64,000 nt of DNA from Monodelphis domestica. Lineage: Eukaryota > Chordata > Mammalia > Didelphimorphia > Didelphidae. This document shows, one piece after another, positions 21,133-32,427 of the stretch. The stretch's first letter is position 1; each line of letters starts with the position of its first letter. Where the stretch lies: positions 384,066,456 through 384,130,455 of the forward strand of contig NC_077228.1 in NCBI RefSeq assembly GCF_027887165.1, in the 5' to 3' direction. The position numbers were made by a program, and so were the translations under genes. The notes below the pieces were generated by a model. The model saw nothing but the letters and a program-made list of their open reading frames with translations, ran no database searches and had not been told where the DNA came from.

Positions 21133-22110
21133 ATAGAAGCCCCCTCTTAGTCAATAGTCTCTAGTTATTTTGTCCTCCTGCCACCATAGCCAAATAGAGA
21201 ATAATTTAAAAGCTAGCTCAAGAGTAAATCTATTATCTTATCAATGAAGAAAAATAAATGAGGACAGGGGAGAAGACAAAGAATCAGAAAATAATAAATG
21301 AAACGTTAGACAAAAAAGATTCTAGTTACATCTTGGACAAGACTCATAAAATTGGGTTTTTCCTGTTTGGGATGATAATTTGATCAGGATTTTAAAACAC
21401 ACTGGTTTGTATTCAACTTCCTGATATAAGCAATCAGCCTACTGAATCAATCAAACCTCAAAGAATACCCAATTTCTAAATTCCTGAGTGATGTCAGCTA
21501 TTCTCTACAGTACTCCCAGAAGTCAAATTCCAGGAGAATAATGCAGAATATTTAAATATCTGAGAGGAAAAAAAAGGATTTATTGCCTAATTTTTGATCC
21601 TATATTGGAAATGCATGAGATTCTGTGGTGGTCACTGTCGAATGGGGATCTGAGGCCCTATTTTTTTTTCCATGTTGTAGTGTCTCCTGCAACTGCGGTG
21701 AAAACTATCCCCTAATCCCAAGAGACTAGCCACATGGCTCAGTGACTCCAGTGGATCGTCTGAATAGGTAAAAGACTTCCTTCTCTGTGTAGGATGGATA
21801 GCACTAAGGAGACCCCAGGGACCTAACTTTGGAGGACCATAGGCTTTTTAGTAGTGGAAGGGACTTTAGAACCATCCCCTCTAAACCCACTCATTTACAA
21901 GTAAGAGAGCCCAAATTCCAGAGTTCCTTCCATTCCGCGTGGAGTTAGGGAGAAACTCAGATCCATTTGTAACCACCACTTCTCTTTTCCCGGGGTGATG
22001 GAGGTGACCTAGGTGGCCCCAAGATCAGAGGGGGATGCCGCCGGTCCCAAAGTTCTTTCATTCCTGTAAGTTCTACAGGGCAAGCTGAGACGAAGGACTT
22101 CAGATAGGAT
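21133..22110. other. Upstream flank of the CpG island
   Basis: AT-rich until about 21,900, then rising in GC. A CR1/L3-like remnant may lie at 21,850-21,930 (tagtggaagggactttagaa). No exon was recognised. Confidence 0.4.
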
Positions 22111-22116
22111 AGAAGC

Positions 22117-22197
22117 TGGGGGGGGTGGGGGGGGTGGGGGGGAAGGCCTGGAGGGAACAAGTCCTAAGGAAAAGGAAAGGGGGAGGGGGTAGGGGGA
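22117..22197 (+). promoter_or_regulatory. G-rich tracts, G-quadruplex-capable
   Basis: Three G-runs of at least seven at 22,118-22,142 separated by single T, then runs of five at 22,179-22,197 (gggggagggggtaggggga). They lie just upstream of the CpG island. Four-run G-quadruplex folding is possible from the sequence but untested. Confidence 0.6.
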
Positions 22198-22439
22198 GCT
22201 TACTGGAGGAAGGGGGATCCCCGGATCTGAGTCTCCTCCTCATTTCACAGCTGGCTTTGGTGACGTTGCGGTTTCCACCCCCTCTTCCTTTCTCCCCCAC
22301 CCCCCAGCCACTAAGGGAGCCTAGGCACAGGCTCCCCTCCCTTCAAGTCGGCCTCCCTGCCCCCACCCTCACACGTCCCACCCCACCCCCTAGCTTGCGC
22401 TCCTTGTGGACCCAGTCCCTCCCGCCTGGCCCTAGGCTC

Positions 22440-22664
22440 AGGCGACCAGCGCATCCCCAGGGGCGGCGGAGAGGCGCAGACCTAGGAGTTCCTGGCCGGC
22501 ATCCATGGAGCAGCAGGGACTGAGGGGCGCCAGGGGGGCCGGGTTTCTCCCACCCGAGGCTCCGGCCGCCATGGAATGAAAACGAGACGGCAGGGGTTAG
22601 AGAACCCGGACCAAGACGAGAAGGAGCCGGCTGAGGACTGAGCGGCTGCGGCGGCCCGGGATTG
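22440..22664 (+). other. DSE: Candidate DSE non-coding exon 1
   Basis: The right end is set by a good 5' splice site, ttg|gtaaga, with GT at 22,665-22,666, in the core of the CpG island. The left end is arbitrary since no transcription start is visible. Splicing to 60,441 would give a 5' leader with no ATG between the uORF stop at 22,579 and the splice site. Other donors in the island cannot be excluded. Confidence 0.45.
22505..22579 (+). other. uORF in candidate DSE exon 1
   Basis: An ATG at 22,505 opens 24 codons ending in TGA at 22,577-22,579. An in-frame ATG at 22,571 in an ideal context (gccgccatgg) gives a two-codon uORF, ATG GAA TGA. If transcribed, ribosomes would meet a strong start followed by an immediate stop, which would be expected to limit downstream initiation. 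Confidence 0.4.
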
Positions 22665-23600
22665 GTAAGAGGGATGAGCGGAGAGGGCGTGGGGACTGGA
22701 GCTGGCGAGCGAGAGCGCTTGGAGCGCATAAAGTTTCCTGGGGCAAATTTCAAGTTGCCTGGCCTCTCTGGGGTGTAAAGGGGAAGAAGCGGCCGGGACA
22801 GGAGCATCTCCGTCGGAAAGGCTAGGGAAACGGTGGAAAGTTACAGGCACCTCTTGGCTAGTCTCCGCCCGTTGCGCTCGGGCCGAACTGGGCCAGACGC
22901 CGCTGTCCCTGGCCCTGAGCGGAGCGCGCCGAACTTTCCCAGCTCCCCTACCTCCAAGAGAGAGCTGAGGGAGCCAGGAAAGAAGCCAGAGTCCGATAGC
23001 AGCCCTGACCCGCATAGCATCAGCTACCTTCCTCCTTTCTTGCTTCCTCCTCAATTTAAAGGACCAGAACAATGCTAGGTACACAGAGAGAGCCCCAAAC
23101 TAGCCGGTGGCATGTTAGCGAACTCCCGCAGCCCCTCTCTCCCAGGGAAGTTTCCTGGACACCGACTTCTCCTAGCCCTCATTTCTTTCCTCTTCCCCTC
23201 CCGGTTTCTTTGCCCCCTTGACGTATAGGAGTTGCGGGGAGGAGGATCTTTGCTCTCTACAAACTGGCCCAATTTGGGACTGAAGAATCATATCCGAAGA
23301 CATATATCCCAAACTTCCTCCGATGTTGGCTTCCAGATACCTATGGCTTCTGTAGCACTTAAATGGAAAAGAGAGGGAGGGCCTGGGGGAGAAAGTGAGG
23401 GAGAGTGGGGAGACCTCATTTATGGGCCACCTTTTGGTCTGGGCTTCACAGTTGGCTCTGGTTTGGGGTTATGTCTGTGGGGTGGCCCAGCACTTTGACT
23501 CACACACACTGAGAAGTTTCGTAAGTGATGCCACATGGGCTTACTGCTGTTTGAATCGACAAGGGCTAGAATCAGAATACAAGTACAAGCTGTTGCCTGG

Positions 23601-23615
23601 TGTGTGTGTGTGTGT

Positions 23616-23679
<64 letters not shown>

Positions 23680-23700
23680 AAAAGAGAGAGTCAGAAAGAG

Positions 23701-23786
<86 letters not shown>
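23601..23786 (+). repeat. Compound microsatellite (TG)n-(GA)n-(CAGA)n-(GA)n
   Basis: TG units at 23,601-23,616, CAGA tetramers to about 23,679, then about 38 GA units at 23,709-23,785. It lies about 0.6 kb downstream of the CpG island. The 179- and 126-residue open frames across it are low-complexity artefacts. Confidence 0.97.
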
Positions 23787-23787
<1 letters not shown>

Positions 23788-24295
23788 TCTGTAGGTTCAT
23801 TTTTCCTTAAAGGAAACAGGGATTGCATTCTTGCCCCCCTCCCAACCCTTCAACATAGAGGATGTATATGGAGAGAATTCCTTGTGAAATTATTTAAGAT
23901 TGATTTCATTTCTGCAAAGAAAATTAAATCCTGAATTTTGTTTATTGCTGCTAACACTTTGAACAGGAAATGCCACATTTCAGTTTTGCTAGAGAGGCAG
24001 TTAATAAAGTCTTCATTTATTTTTAACTGACTGCTTGGAAGTAGCTAGTTGATGTTGCATTAAAATTGGAGAATGAACTTTCTTACTTAGCGATTGCTTC
24101 AAAAACTATTAAAAATGTGAGGTTGTGTTTTTTTTTTCCAAACTAGTATTTTATTGTGTCAAAAACAAGACCTCTTTCCCCTGGTTTTCTGCTTATCTTT
24201 GTCCACTAAAATTGAAAGGCTGCATTTGTGGTGATTGTCATGCATTAGTATCTCACATATAGTAAAATTAATGATATTGTACAGCCAGCGGTGTT
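23787..24295. other. No recognised feature (start of DSE intron 1)
   Basis: AT-rich sequence with a T-run at 24,128-24,137. Confidence 0.4.
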
Positions 24296-24297
24296 TG

Positions 24298-24298
<1 letters not shown>

Positions 24299-24364
<66 letters not shown>

Positions 24365-24378
24365 CACACACATATATA
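24299..24378 (+). repeat. (TA)n-(TG)n-(TA/CA)n microsatellite
   Basis: TA units at 24,300-24,329, TG units to about 24,358, then tatatacacacacatatata. Confidence 0.95.
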
Positions 24379-24424
24379 ATACTGAAGGAAAGATAGTGGA
24401 TCAGTCAGAAGAGTAATTTGGTCA

Positions 24425-24635
24425 GGCCACAGCTAGGTGGCTTAATGGATTGAGAGCCAGGCCTAGAGATTGGAGGTCCTGGATTCAAATTTAGCTTCAC
24501 ACTTCTCAACTATGTGACCCTCAGCAAGTTATTTAATCCCCATTTCCTAGCAGTTACCACTCTTCCTCAATTGAACCAAAACCTAGTATGTTTTTTTTTT
24601 TATTCTAAGATGGAAGATAAGACTTAAAAGAAAGA
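24425..24635 (+). mobile_element. Marsupial SINE (CAGTATTGA type)
   Basis: acagctaggtggcttaatgg, gaggtcctggattcaaattt, actatgtgaccctcagcaag, a T-run in the body and aagatggaagataagactta at the end. Confidence 0.85.
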
Positions 24636-24779
24636 AAAGAGTAATTTGGTCCCTCTGTGCTAGCTTTTAAATTAAAAAAAAAAATATTCCCCCAACCGAA
24701 ATCTTTTTAAAGTCCTTCCAGTAAAGAGGTGAAATAAATTAAGGTTGATACAAGGGACTAGCTATAGCTGTTCATTAAA

Positions 24780-24925
24780 TCAACAAGTATTTATTGTTGA
24801 ATGCCTCCTTTACCTAAGGTACTATCCTAGAAAATGTGGAGGCTACAAAAATGAGTAACATGTATTCCTTGCAATTCAAGGAGCTCAGAATCCAGTAGAA
24901 GGAGATCTAAGGCTGAGTTAAATGA
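24780..24925 (-). mobile_element. L2 3' end
   Basis: aatcaacaagtatttattgt, ttgcaattcaaggagctcag and aatccagtagaaggag, the L2 tail in reverse. Confidence 0.7.
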
Positions 24926-25149
24926 ATTAAAAAATTGAAAATTCCCCCCCCCCAAAAAAAAAACTATAAGAAAGGGAAGTTTATTTTAATGTTGAATTTT
25001 CTTAGTTGATGTCATTACCACAGAATTGGCTACATTAAGTTTAGAAAATGAGAATAAGGACCAGGCCTGCAGTTTCATTGGTCTAGAGAGATATAGCCCA
25101 GAAGAAGCTTCTTCTACTGATGAAAGTAAGTATCTTCTCTGTACTTTAG

Positions 25150-25292
25150 AGTCTTAGGAAATGATAGAGACCCCTCAAAATTAAGTGATTTGACCCAGGG
25201 TTACCTTACTAGTGTGTGTCAGAGGTGGGACTTAAACACAGATCTTTCCAGCTTTGAGGCTAACCCACTAACTACTGTGCCAAAGTGATGCT
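25150..25292 (-). mobile_element. MIR fragment
   Basis: ttaagtgatttgacccaggg, gtgtgtcagaggtgggactt and taactactgtgcca in reverse MIR order. Confidence 0.7.
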
Positions 25293-25299
25293 TCTCTTC

Positions 25300-25522
25300 C
25301 TTTTTTTTTTTAAATCTTTTATTTTTAAAACCTTATCTTTTGTTTTAGAATTGATACTGAGTATAAGTATTTCCAAGGCAGAAGACTGATAAGGGCCAGC
25401 AGTTGGGATTAAGTGACTTACCCAGGGTCACAGAGCAAGAAAAGGCTGAAGTCATGTTTAAAACCAGGTCCTTCTGACTCCAGGCCTGGCATCTTATCTG
25501 CTGTGCTACCTAACTGCACCCG
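25300..25522 (-). mobile_element. Marsupial SINE (CAGTATTGA type)
   Basis: T-run at its start, aattgatactgagtataagt, taagtgacttacccagggtc, ccaggcctggcatcttatct and the head end ctacctaactgcaccc. Confidence 0.88.
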
Positions 25523-27060
25523 CTTCTTTTAAAATATTGTTTAATTAAGCTAAGCCTTGACTTTCAAAGTTAATGTTGGCACTATTTTAAAAACCATTAA
25601 TATTTCCCTCAAAACACCTTGGAATTCCCCCAAAAAAGACAATTGGAAATTTAAGGCAAAACAATAATATGTTGTCATCAGTAGATGAAGAAATGAAAGG
25701 TTCTGTTCCTATTTCTTTCTTTCCCAGTTCTTTCTTCTCTTGCTCTTTTTGAAGAGATTTAGAGAACTAAGTATAAAGAAAACACAATGTATTAACAAGT
25801 CAGATTTTCTGAAGTCATTTAAGAATTTTATGATTTTTCCAGGAAGTTCCAGGGCTGCAGGCCTCCAGATTATCTCAGGGCCATGGCTCTGTGTGGTTTT
25901 CTCAGTTATAATCTCCTTGCCCTAATTAAAGACCTGATAACATTTTTTTTAATCTTATGATTGCCACATAGTCCAGTTAGCCTGACATTTTGTTTGACAC
26001 ACATCCCAGGATAATAAGATTTTTGTCCCTGGAGCATTACGTCATTGATCCCTAATTTACAATGAATACTTCAATCTCAGATATCTAGTCATTCATAAAA
26101 GAAACCATTAAAAGAAATGAACTGTACAATTATTTTTCTATATTGTTAATTTCAATATTCTGTTCTTCATAATTTTAAATAATTTTTTTAAAACTCAACT
26201 CTTCCTTCTTGACTGTGTAGATTGTTTATAATACCTAATTGAGATCATATGATATCACATAAAAATGAATAAATAACTCCCAGATTATCATTATTTCAAC
26301 TTTTAAAAAATTAGAGAAATGCACATCAATGATATCTAATTATTCTTGAAAGTAGGAACTTAAAAATAGTATTTTATGATTGTAAAATGCAAATAAATAT
26401 TATTGGACTTTTGCAAAATATTGATGCAAATATTTTATCCCTGGTTCTACTTTTAAAATAAGAGAAATAAGCTATAAAAATGTTTATTTATAAACTAATA
26501 TTATCAAAACTTTTAAAGATTAAATATATTAACATCCAAAACTTTTGGGACTTTTTGTATAAACTTCAACAAAATTAGAGAGAAGGGGTGGGGAGAAAGA
26601 GAAAGATGAGAGAGAGATTGAGACATAGATAATGTATGTATATGATCTTTATGTCCATTAAATAAAAATAGTTTCATTTTGTGAGAGCTAGTAAATTTTA
26701 GCATTTTTCTAAACTGAGGAGCCTGTGTAAATGATTTCAAAGGTAACTTCCAACTCTATGACTTGTGACCCTGGTTATCTATCTAACTCCTTTCTTGGGG
26801 ATAAGAGAGCTTTCTTTGACTAGACTGTAGAGAAAAATTGCAGAACCTGGCCAGGCAGAGAAAATTAAATGGAAGGCATGAATGTTGGTGAAGAGAACTG
26901 GGACTGTGTGCTAACAAACTTTTCTTTCTGTGTATTCACATGTGATTTGGCAGTTGAGGAAAAAGAAAAAGACAAAAAACTCTTGGCTATATCTTTTTAT
27001 GGCAACTTTCAGGAAATAAACAATATCCAAACATTAGTGAAACTTAAAAGCTATAATACA
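25523..27060. other. No recognised feature
   Basis: AT-rich intron sequence with only short chance open stretches. Confidence 0.4.
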
Positions 27061-27084
27061 AATTGCATGATAATTAATGCCTAG

Positions 27085-27480
27085 AATTTTTATAATTTAC
27101 ATTTTTCAAAGTACTTTAACATAGCTTATTTCACAACGAAAATGACACATGGTGGAAGTCAAAATGAGTGGTGTTATCTATATTTTATATATAAGAAAAC
27201 AGAGAATTAAAAGGATTTACCCAACCAAAATAACCCAATAGTTAAGGAAAACAGGAAATTAACTAGAAGTAGACACTTTGTTGTGGAATAGTTGCTTTAC
27301 TTTAAAATCCTGGGATTTAAATTTTAAAATCTCTTCATCTTATAGATTAGTAAAGTAGAGTCCATAGAAATTAAGAGACTTGTATAAGGATGGTTACATA
27401 GCTACAATAGTTAATGGCAGGACTGGGAATAGGATCTAGATTTCTTGGCTGCCAGTCCAGGTTTTTGCTTCTATGTTAAG
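27085..27480 (-). mobile_element. Two old MIR-like fragments
   Basis: At 27,085-27,275 (tttacatttttcaaagtact, acaacgaaaatgacacatgg) and at 27,325-27,475 (agagacttgtataaggatgg, tggcaggactgggaatagga). Both are strongly diverged reverse MIRs. Confidence 0.5.
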
Positions 27481-27539
27481 TTCTCTTTTTTAGCCATACT
27501 ACAGTAGCACTATATCAGCTTTCAAAATCAAATGACTGA

Positions 27540-27668
27540 ATGAATATTTTTTAATTGGCAGGTGCTTACTATACAGCAAGTATTATGCTAATTTCTGGGG
27601 AAACAGATTAAAAAATTAGACAGACTTTGGTTTCAAAGAGCTCACATTCTAGAAGGGAAAGACAACAC
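27540..27668 (-). mobile_element. L2 3' end
   Basis: aattggcaggtgcttactat, attatgctaatttctgggga and aaagagctcacattctagaa, in reverse. Confidence 0.65.
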
Positions 27669-28625
27669 TTTTAGCAGCACCAAAGGCTGTAAGACAAATG
27701 GGAAGTCCCCATAGTCCTTAGGGCTTAACTGCAAAGCAGATGGTAATCAATCTTTAGTGTAATTTATAAGACCATATCCTTTCCTAATGTTGAACCATTT
27801 GACAGTGCCAAGGGCTTGAATAGTAACAACTTAGTCTTCCTGGTCTTCAGTAGCTATGCTGGTGGTAACAGGAATGGATAGATCTCTTTTCCACCATGAT
27901 GTCTATGAAACTTACCTATTTTATTACCTTGGTTAAAAAAGTAACCCTGTGTGTTATCTTTGTGTGTTATCAATAAAACCCAGTGGCTGCAAACTACACT
28001 TCATTATTAAGTTGATCACAGAGTTAGAGTGAATATATCCCAAATACAGGAAACTAACTTCTTATGGATTTTTTAATTGTTTGCCAAGTTATGGAACTGT
28101 TTATAACTCTTACTTGTTTTATTTTCCTTAAATATAATACCTTTTTTCCATGAATGCCATCAAATACTGAAAGTAACTCTTTAAAGAAACTCCATATTAA
28201 AACTGAAAGGAAAAATTGCTAAAGAAATTTTAATTTGTATTAGTTTTCAAAGAATATAAAATTTTTAGCTTTTTAAAAGTATGAAATGCATAATTATAAA
28301 ATGTATAGCTTTGATAACATCATATAATATTGACATTCCAGAAGCTTTTCTTTAAAACTCAATAGTGGGATTTTTCCAAACGTAGCTACAGATTCTTTAA
28401 TTTCTAATTAATAAACAGGCATCTTGCTCTTTTCCACATTAAAGATTAAATTAGAGTTGAGGGGATATGAATACAACAAATTCACTGTGATTTTAAATAA
28501 AGCAAATATTTTAATGTTCTTTAAAAATCATTTTTATCAGCTTCATTTATTTCATTTTTCAAGAATTTCTAAGGCTTAATTTACCTTGAAATTATGGAGA
28601 AATGGGGAGTTTTGAATTTGATTCC
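27669..28625. other. No recognised feature
   Basis: AT-rich intron sequence. Confidence 0.4.
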
Positions 28626-28689
28626 CAGAGCTGAATTACCAGGGACCTCAAAAGTCATCTGTACTTGAACCTGTACTTGAAATATAAAT

Positions 28690-29010
28690 CCTCCCTTTTA
28701 GCATCATACAAAAGTCATCCCTCTGCCTTTTTAGTGAAGATTTCTTGTAATGGTGAACTGAGTACTGGCTGAAACATTTTTGGACAGCCTTTTTGTTGAC
28801 CTAAAATCTCTTGTCATTTCAATCACTCTCCTCTGATATGCTCCAGCTTATGAAGGTCCCCTCTAAATTATGGTACCTAGAATTGGACACTGTATTCCAG
28901 ATGTGGGCTAAGACACAGTACTTCTGAATATCATCTTAGTTAAGCTGCACTGCAATTTGTCCAGCACTTCTCTAGTGGCCATTCAGTCACACATGCCAGC
29001 ATTCTCCAAG
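28690..29010 (-). mobile_element. CR1/L3-like LINE fragment
   Basis: attggacactgtattccaga, tgtgggctaagacacagtac, and gatatgctccagcttatgaa followed by ggtcccctctaaatta. The wording of the well known reverse CR1/L3 tail (error-in-variable attggacac...ccagatgtgg) is clear. Confidence 0.6.
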
Positions 29011-29334
29011 TTACTTGAGAAGAACTAAGGTCTACCTATTTAATATAATAGTTCCTCTTTCTTTTTGTATTTGCTCAATTAATATAGAATTGACAGCTGT
29101 AGGAAGCACTCGTAGCTATTGGCAATAGACAGTAAAAAAAAAAATGAGAGACCTTTCAGCACAGAATTGATTCTCACTATTTCATGGGGCAGTCTGCTGC
29201 TGCTTGAAAATGAGTACACCTTACATTCCATCATTACCACTTCCCTCTAACGCTGCCTGTATAAATACAGCATATCAGCAGCTTTGTTAACTAGGCTTGG
29301 TAGAGAAGATGGTCAGTAGTGATCTCTAAGCATT

Positions 29335-29532
29335 TCTTTTGTTGTTCAGTCATTTTTCTTTCGTGTCTGACTGTGATGGTTTTCTTGGCAAAAGATACAA
29401 GAGTGGTTTGTCATTTTCTTGTCCAGCTCATTTTACAGATGAGGAAACTGAGGCAAATAGGAGTAAGTGACTTACTTAAGATCACACAGCTAGGAAGTAT
29501 CTGAAGCCAGATTTGAATGCAGAAAGATTTCT
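29335..29532 (-). mobile_element. Marsupial tRNA-related SINE (TTTGCCAAG type)
   Basis: ttgttgttcagtcatttttc, ggttttcttggcaaaagata, tgaggaaactgaggcaaata and tcacacagctaggaagtatc. Confidence 0.9.
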
Positions 29533-29689
29533 GCACCCAGGCAAATCCCATGTATGTCTCAGGTAAAGACCAAAATATTAAGTACACGAGGGAGACCTGC
29601 AGGTAGTGAATCTTTTAGTAATAATGATAATAGTAATTATTTTAATAACTAACATTTATATAATTCTCTAAATGTGATAAAGCACATTA

Positions 29690-30350
29690 TCTACACCGTT
29701 CAGCCAGGTCCTTCTCTCCTCTTTCCTGGACCATTTTACAACAGCCTCCTAACTGGGCTGCATGCCTTCCTCTCTCCAATCCATCCTCCAAACAGCTGCC
29801 AGACTGAGATTTCCAAGCACTCTTCTGATAATGGCACTTCTCTATTTAGGAATTTTTGGTGAATCTCTCTTGCCTCTGGGATAAAAGTGTACATTTCTGG
29901 GGTTAGCATTTAAAACCTGTCATAATCTGACCCAGGCCCGTCTTTGCCAAATGATTTCACATTATACCCTCTAACCTAATTTACATTCCAGGTAAACTGG
30001 GCTAATGCATGTTTTCTGTACCTGACAATCCATCTTCCACCACAGAGTTTTTGCACAGGCTCTCCTGCCATGCCTGGAATGCTTTAAATCCTCAGCCTCA
30101 TTCTACCTTTTCAAAAAGGATCTCTTTCAAGGCTCGTTTCAAGCCATTTTCTATCCAACATCTCTCCTTGTTCCCTGAGTTTGTTCATGCTCTTTCATTC
30201 CCTCCATTCCTTTTTTTTTTAAATTTACTTTTCTTCATAGCTGTCATTTGTCATCACTCCCCAGGGAATGTAAATTCATTGAGAATAAGGACTTTCCCAC
30301 ACACTGCCTGGAACATAGTCATTTCATTCATTCAACAAGCATCTATTAAT
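29690..30350 (+). mobile_element. L2, 3' part of ORF2 and tail
   Basis: About 660 bp of L2 forward: cctcctaactgggctgcatg, ctctccaatccatcctccaa, taaaacctgtcataatctga, tgcctggaatgctttaaatc, tgtaaattcattgagaataa, and the tail ttcattcaacaagcatcta. It is one of the longest L2 stretches in the window. Confidence 0.85.
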
Positions 30351-31195
30351 GAATCTCCTTTCAACCTTAGAAGATCATGACTTTTCTGTCTATAGTCTAA
30401 AATGGGAAATGTTTGTTATTATGAACACATTATCCAAGCTCTGCAGTTTTAATATCTCATTTCCTTGCCCCCCTCTTCAATTCCCTTGCAATAAACCAGC
30501 TCACTGGTCTATGGCTCTTGGGAAAAGACCCCAGCCCACCATTTCCCCAGCCTCTCCACTGACTAATAATTTACCCTGACCTCCCCTGCCTCCTCCCTTC
30601 CCTGCTGTCAGGTAAAGATTCCTTCATGGGGCCCATACTCCTGCTAGCAGAGCCTGAGGCTGGATTTCATATTCTTTCTGTTTCTGACAGATACAGGCAA
30701 GCGCCAGCCTGTTTGTTGTTTGGATTCCACAGTCATCGAAGGCTGCATCAGAAGCATCTGTTAAATCCACAGTGAGGAGAAGGGTCTAGAGAGCCTTTGG
30801 AAGTTACCAAGAAAGAATCAGTTGAATTTGGAAAGAAAGAAACAAACAAAAGAAATAGCTAATGGAGAGAGAGCCTTTTTGTTACGTGGATGTAGCAGTT
30901 TGTCCCATCCATAAATTCAGGTCACTATGAATTTAAACTGGTGTCAAGTGCAGTCTTGAATTTCACACATTTGTTTGAGCTCTTTTTAAATGTGTCTTAA
31001 AGTCTTGCTCATTTGTCATGCTGGCAAAATTGTTATACACTTCTTGAGAGAATACAGTTTTGTTTTACAGAAACATAGAAATACAGAAAAACTGTGAGGA
31101 TGATGATAAAATTGGCTTAGCATGCATGTTGCCTATTATACTGAAAAAGGGCCAGGATCATTGGTTGTGGTTGCATCCATTTATAAGGACGTATG
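30351..31195. other. No recognised feature
   Basis: Intron sequence, GC-richer around 30,460-30,660. No exon was recognised. Confidence 0.4.
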
Positions 31196-31196
31196 A

Positions 31197-31446
31197 AAGA
31201 ACACCAAGGTGGAACAGTGGATTGTTTGTTGGGTCTGGAGTTAGGAGGAACTGAGTTCAAATCCATATTCAAACACTTACTAGCTGGGTGACCCTGGGCA
31301 AATCACTTAACCCTGTTGCCTCAGTTTCATCATCTGTAAAGTGAGCGAGAGAAAGAAACCACTCTAGTATCATTGCCCCGCCTAAACCCAAATGGGTTCA
31401 AGAAGATTTAGAATTGACTGAAATCCCTAAACAACAACAATGAAAT
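31197..31446 (+). mobile_element. Marsupial tRNA-related SINE (TTTGCCAAG type)
   Basis: caaggtggaacagtggattg, gagttcaaatccatattcaa, gggtgaccctgggcaaatca and ctctagtatcattgcccc; ends acaacaacaatg. Confidence 0.9.
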
Positions 31447-31659
31447 GATCTGTAAGCAGAAGCCTGTTCCTTATCTCTAAATGGAATATGCGCTTTGTAT
31501 ATGATCTGTGACCACACATTCTCCCTTGATCTGGACCACAGAAAACAGTGTCAATAGAAAATATGTGTCTGCACCCAAAGGCTAGATACGGATTTTGTTC
31601 TAACATTAGCTGTATGAAATTAGGATTTGGAGCCACTAGACATACATTTCTATTCTGAT

Positions 31660-31790
31660 TCTCCTTGTTGCTACCTGTGACCCAGGGTGAATCACTGGCC
31701 CATTCTGGGCTAGCATCGTGTGGAACATTAAGGGATTTGGACTAAATTATTCTAAGATCCTTTCCAGTTCCAAATCCTTAATTCTCTACT
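31660..31790 (+). mobile_element. MIR fragment
   Basis: tgctacctgtgacccagggt, gaatcactggcccattctgg and aagatcctttccagttcc. Confidence 0.65.
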
Positions 31791-32230
31791 TATTGAGCTC
31801 ATTAGAGCAATAGTGCCATAAAGTGTATTCAAATTATGATGATGTTAAATATGTTCTTTTAGTAATAATTGAAGGTAAACTCCTTTTCAAAAATAAATTC
31901 ATCCTTTAAATTTTATAATCCAAAGTACTCATTAAAGCTCAACTTGTAAAGATTACTTTGGTGAGTAAGCCAAGATATTTTAAATATTCTTCTCATATAA
32001 CTAGCTCAGTAAATTGGATTTTTTGAAGTCTGCAAAACCGATGCCCTTAAAAAGGTTGAATCTGTATGTGCTAGCTCTAAAAATGGAGTTTTAAAGGAGA
32101 ATCAGCAAGACAAATATCTGCTTCTATTGATGAAATATTCAGGCAATATCCTGGATTTACTACTTGAATTGATGACTTTCTAGGAAGAATGAGTATATTT
32201 AGTTGTAGATCCATTAAAAAGAATGCAACA

Positions 32231-32427
32231 GGGAGCAGCTAGGTGGCTTAGTGGATAGTGCCTAGAGACAGGCAGTCCTGGGTTCAGATGTGACTCAGAT
32301 ACTTCCTAGCTGTATGATCTTTGGCAAGTCACTTAACCCCCATTGCCTAGCCGTTAGCACTCTTCTGCCTTGGAACCAATACACAGTATTGAGTCTAGGA
32401 CAAAGGTAAAGTTTTTTTTAAAAGAAC
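32231..32427 (+). mobile_element. Marsupial SINE (CAGTATTGA type) with target duplication
   Basis: gggagcagctaggtggctta, ctgggttcagatgtgactca, ggcaagtcacttaaccccca, ccaatacacagtattgagtc and an A-rich end. Flanks aagaatgcaaca (32,219-32,230) and aagaatgcagca (from 32,428) form a near-identical target duplication. Confidence 0.95.

Larger units (their letters stand above)
22300..22970. promoter_or_regulatory. CpG island, likely DSE promoter
   Basis: By my count about 26 CpG occur in 22,441-22,740 alone, against near zero in the flanks, and GC is high throughout. GGGGCGG (22,459-22,465) fits an SP1/KLF box. It lies between the NT5DC1 3' end and DSE exon 2, on the side and at a distance (about 38 kb before the first coding exon) that fit the DSE promoter; in human the DSE first intron is likewise tens of kilobases. 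No TATA box stands out. Transcript evidence would be needed to place the start. Confidence 0.75.

Noticed and set aside
22482-23084. 200-residue open frame on the minus strand in the CpG island, with an internal Met followed by a signal-peptide-like stretch
   Set aside because: GC-rich DNA has few stop codons, so long chance frames are expected. The predicted protein is low in complexity (Ser, Ala, Pro, Arg), matches nothing I know, and lies antisense to the presumed DSE first exon.
23395-23934. 179-residue open frame
   Set aside because: It is a reading of the compound TG/CAGA/GA microsatellite.
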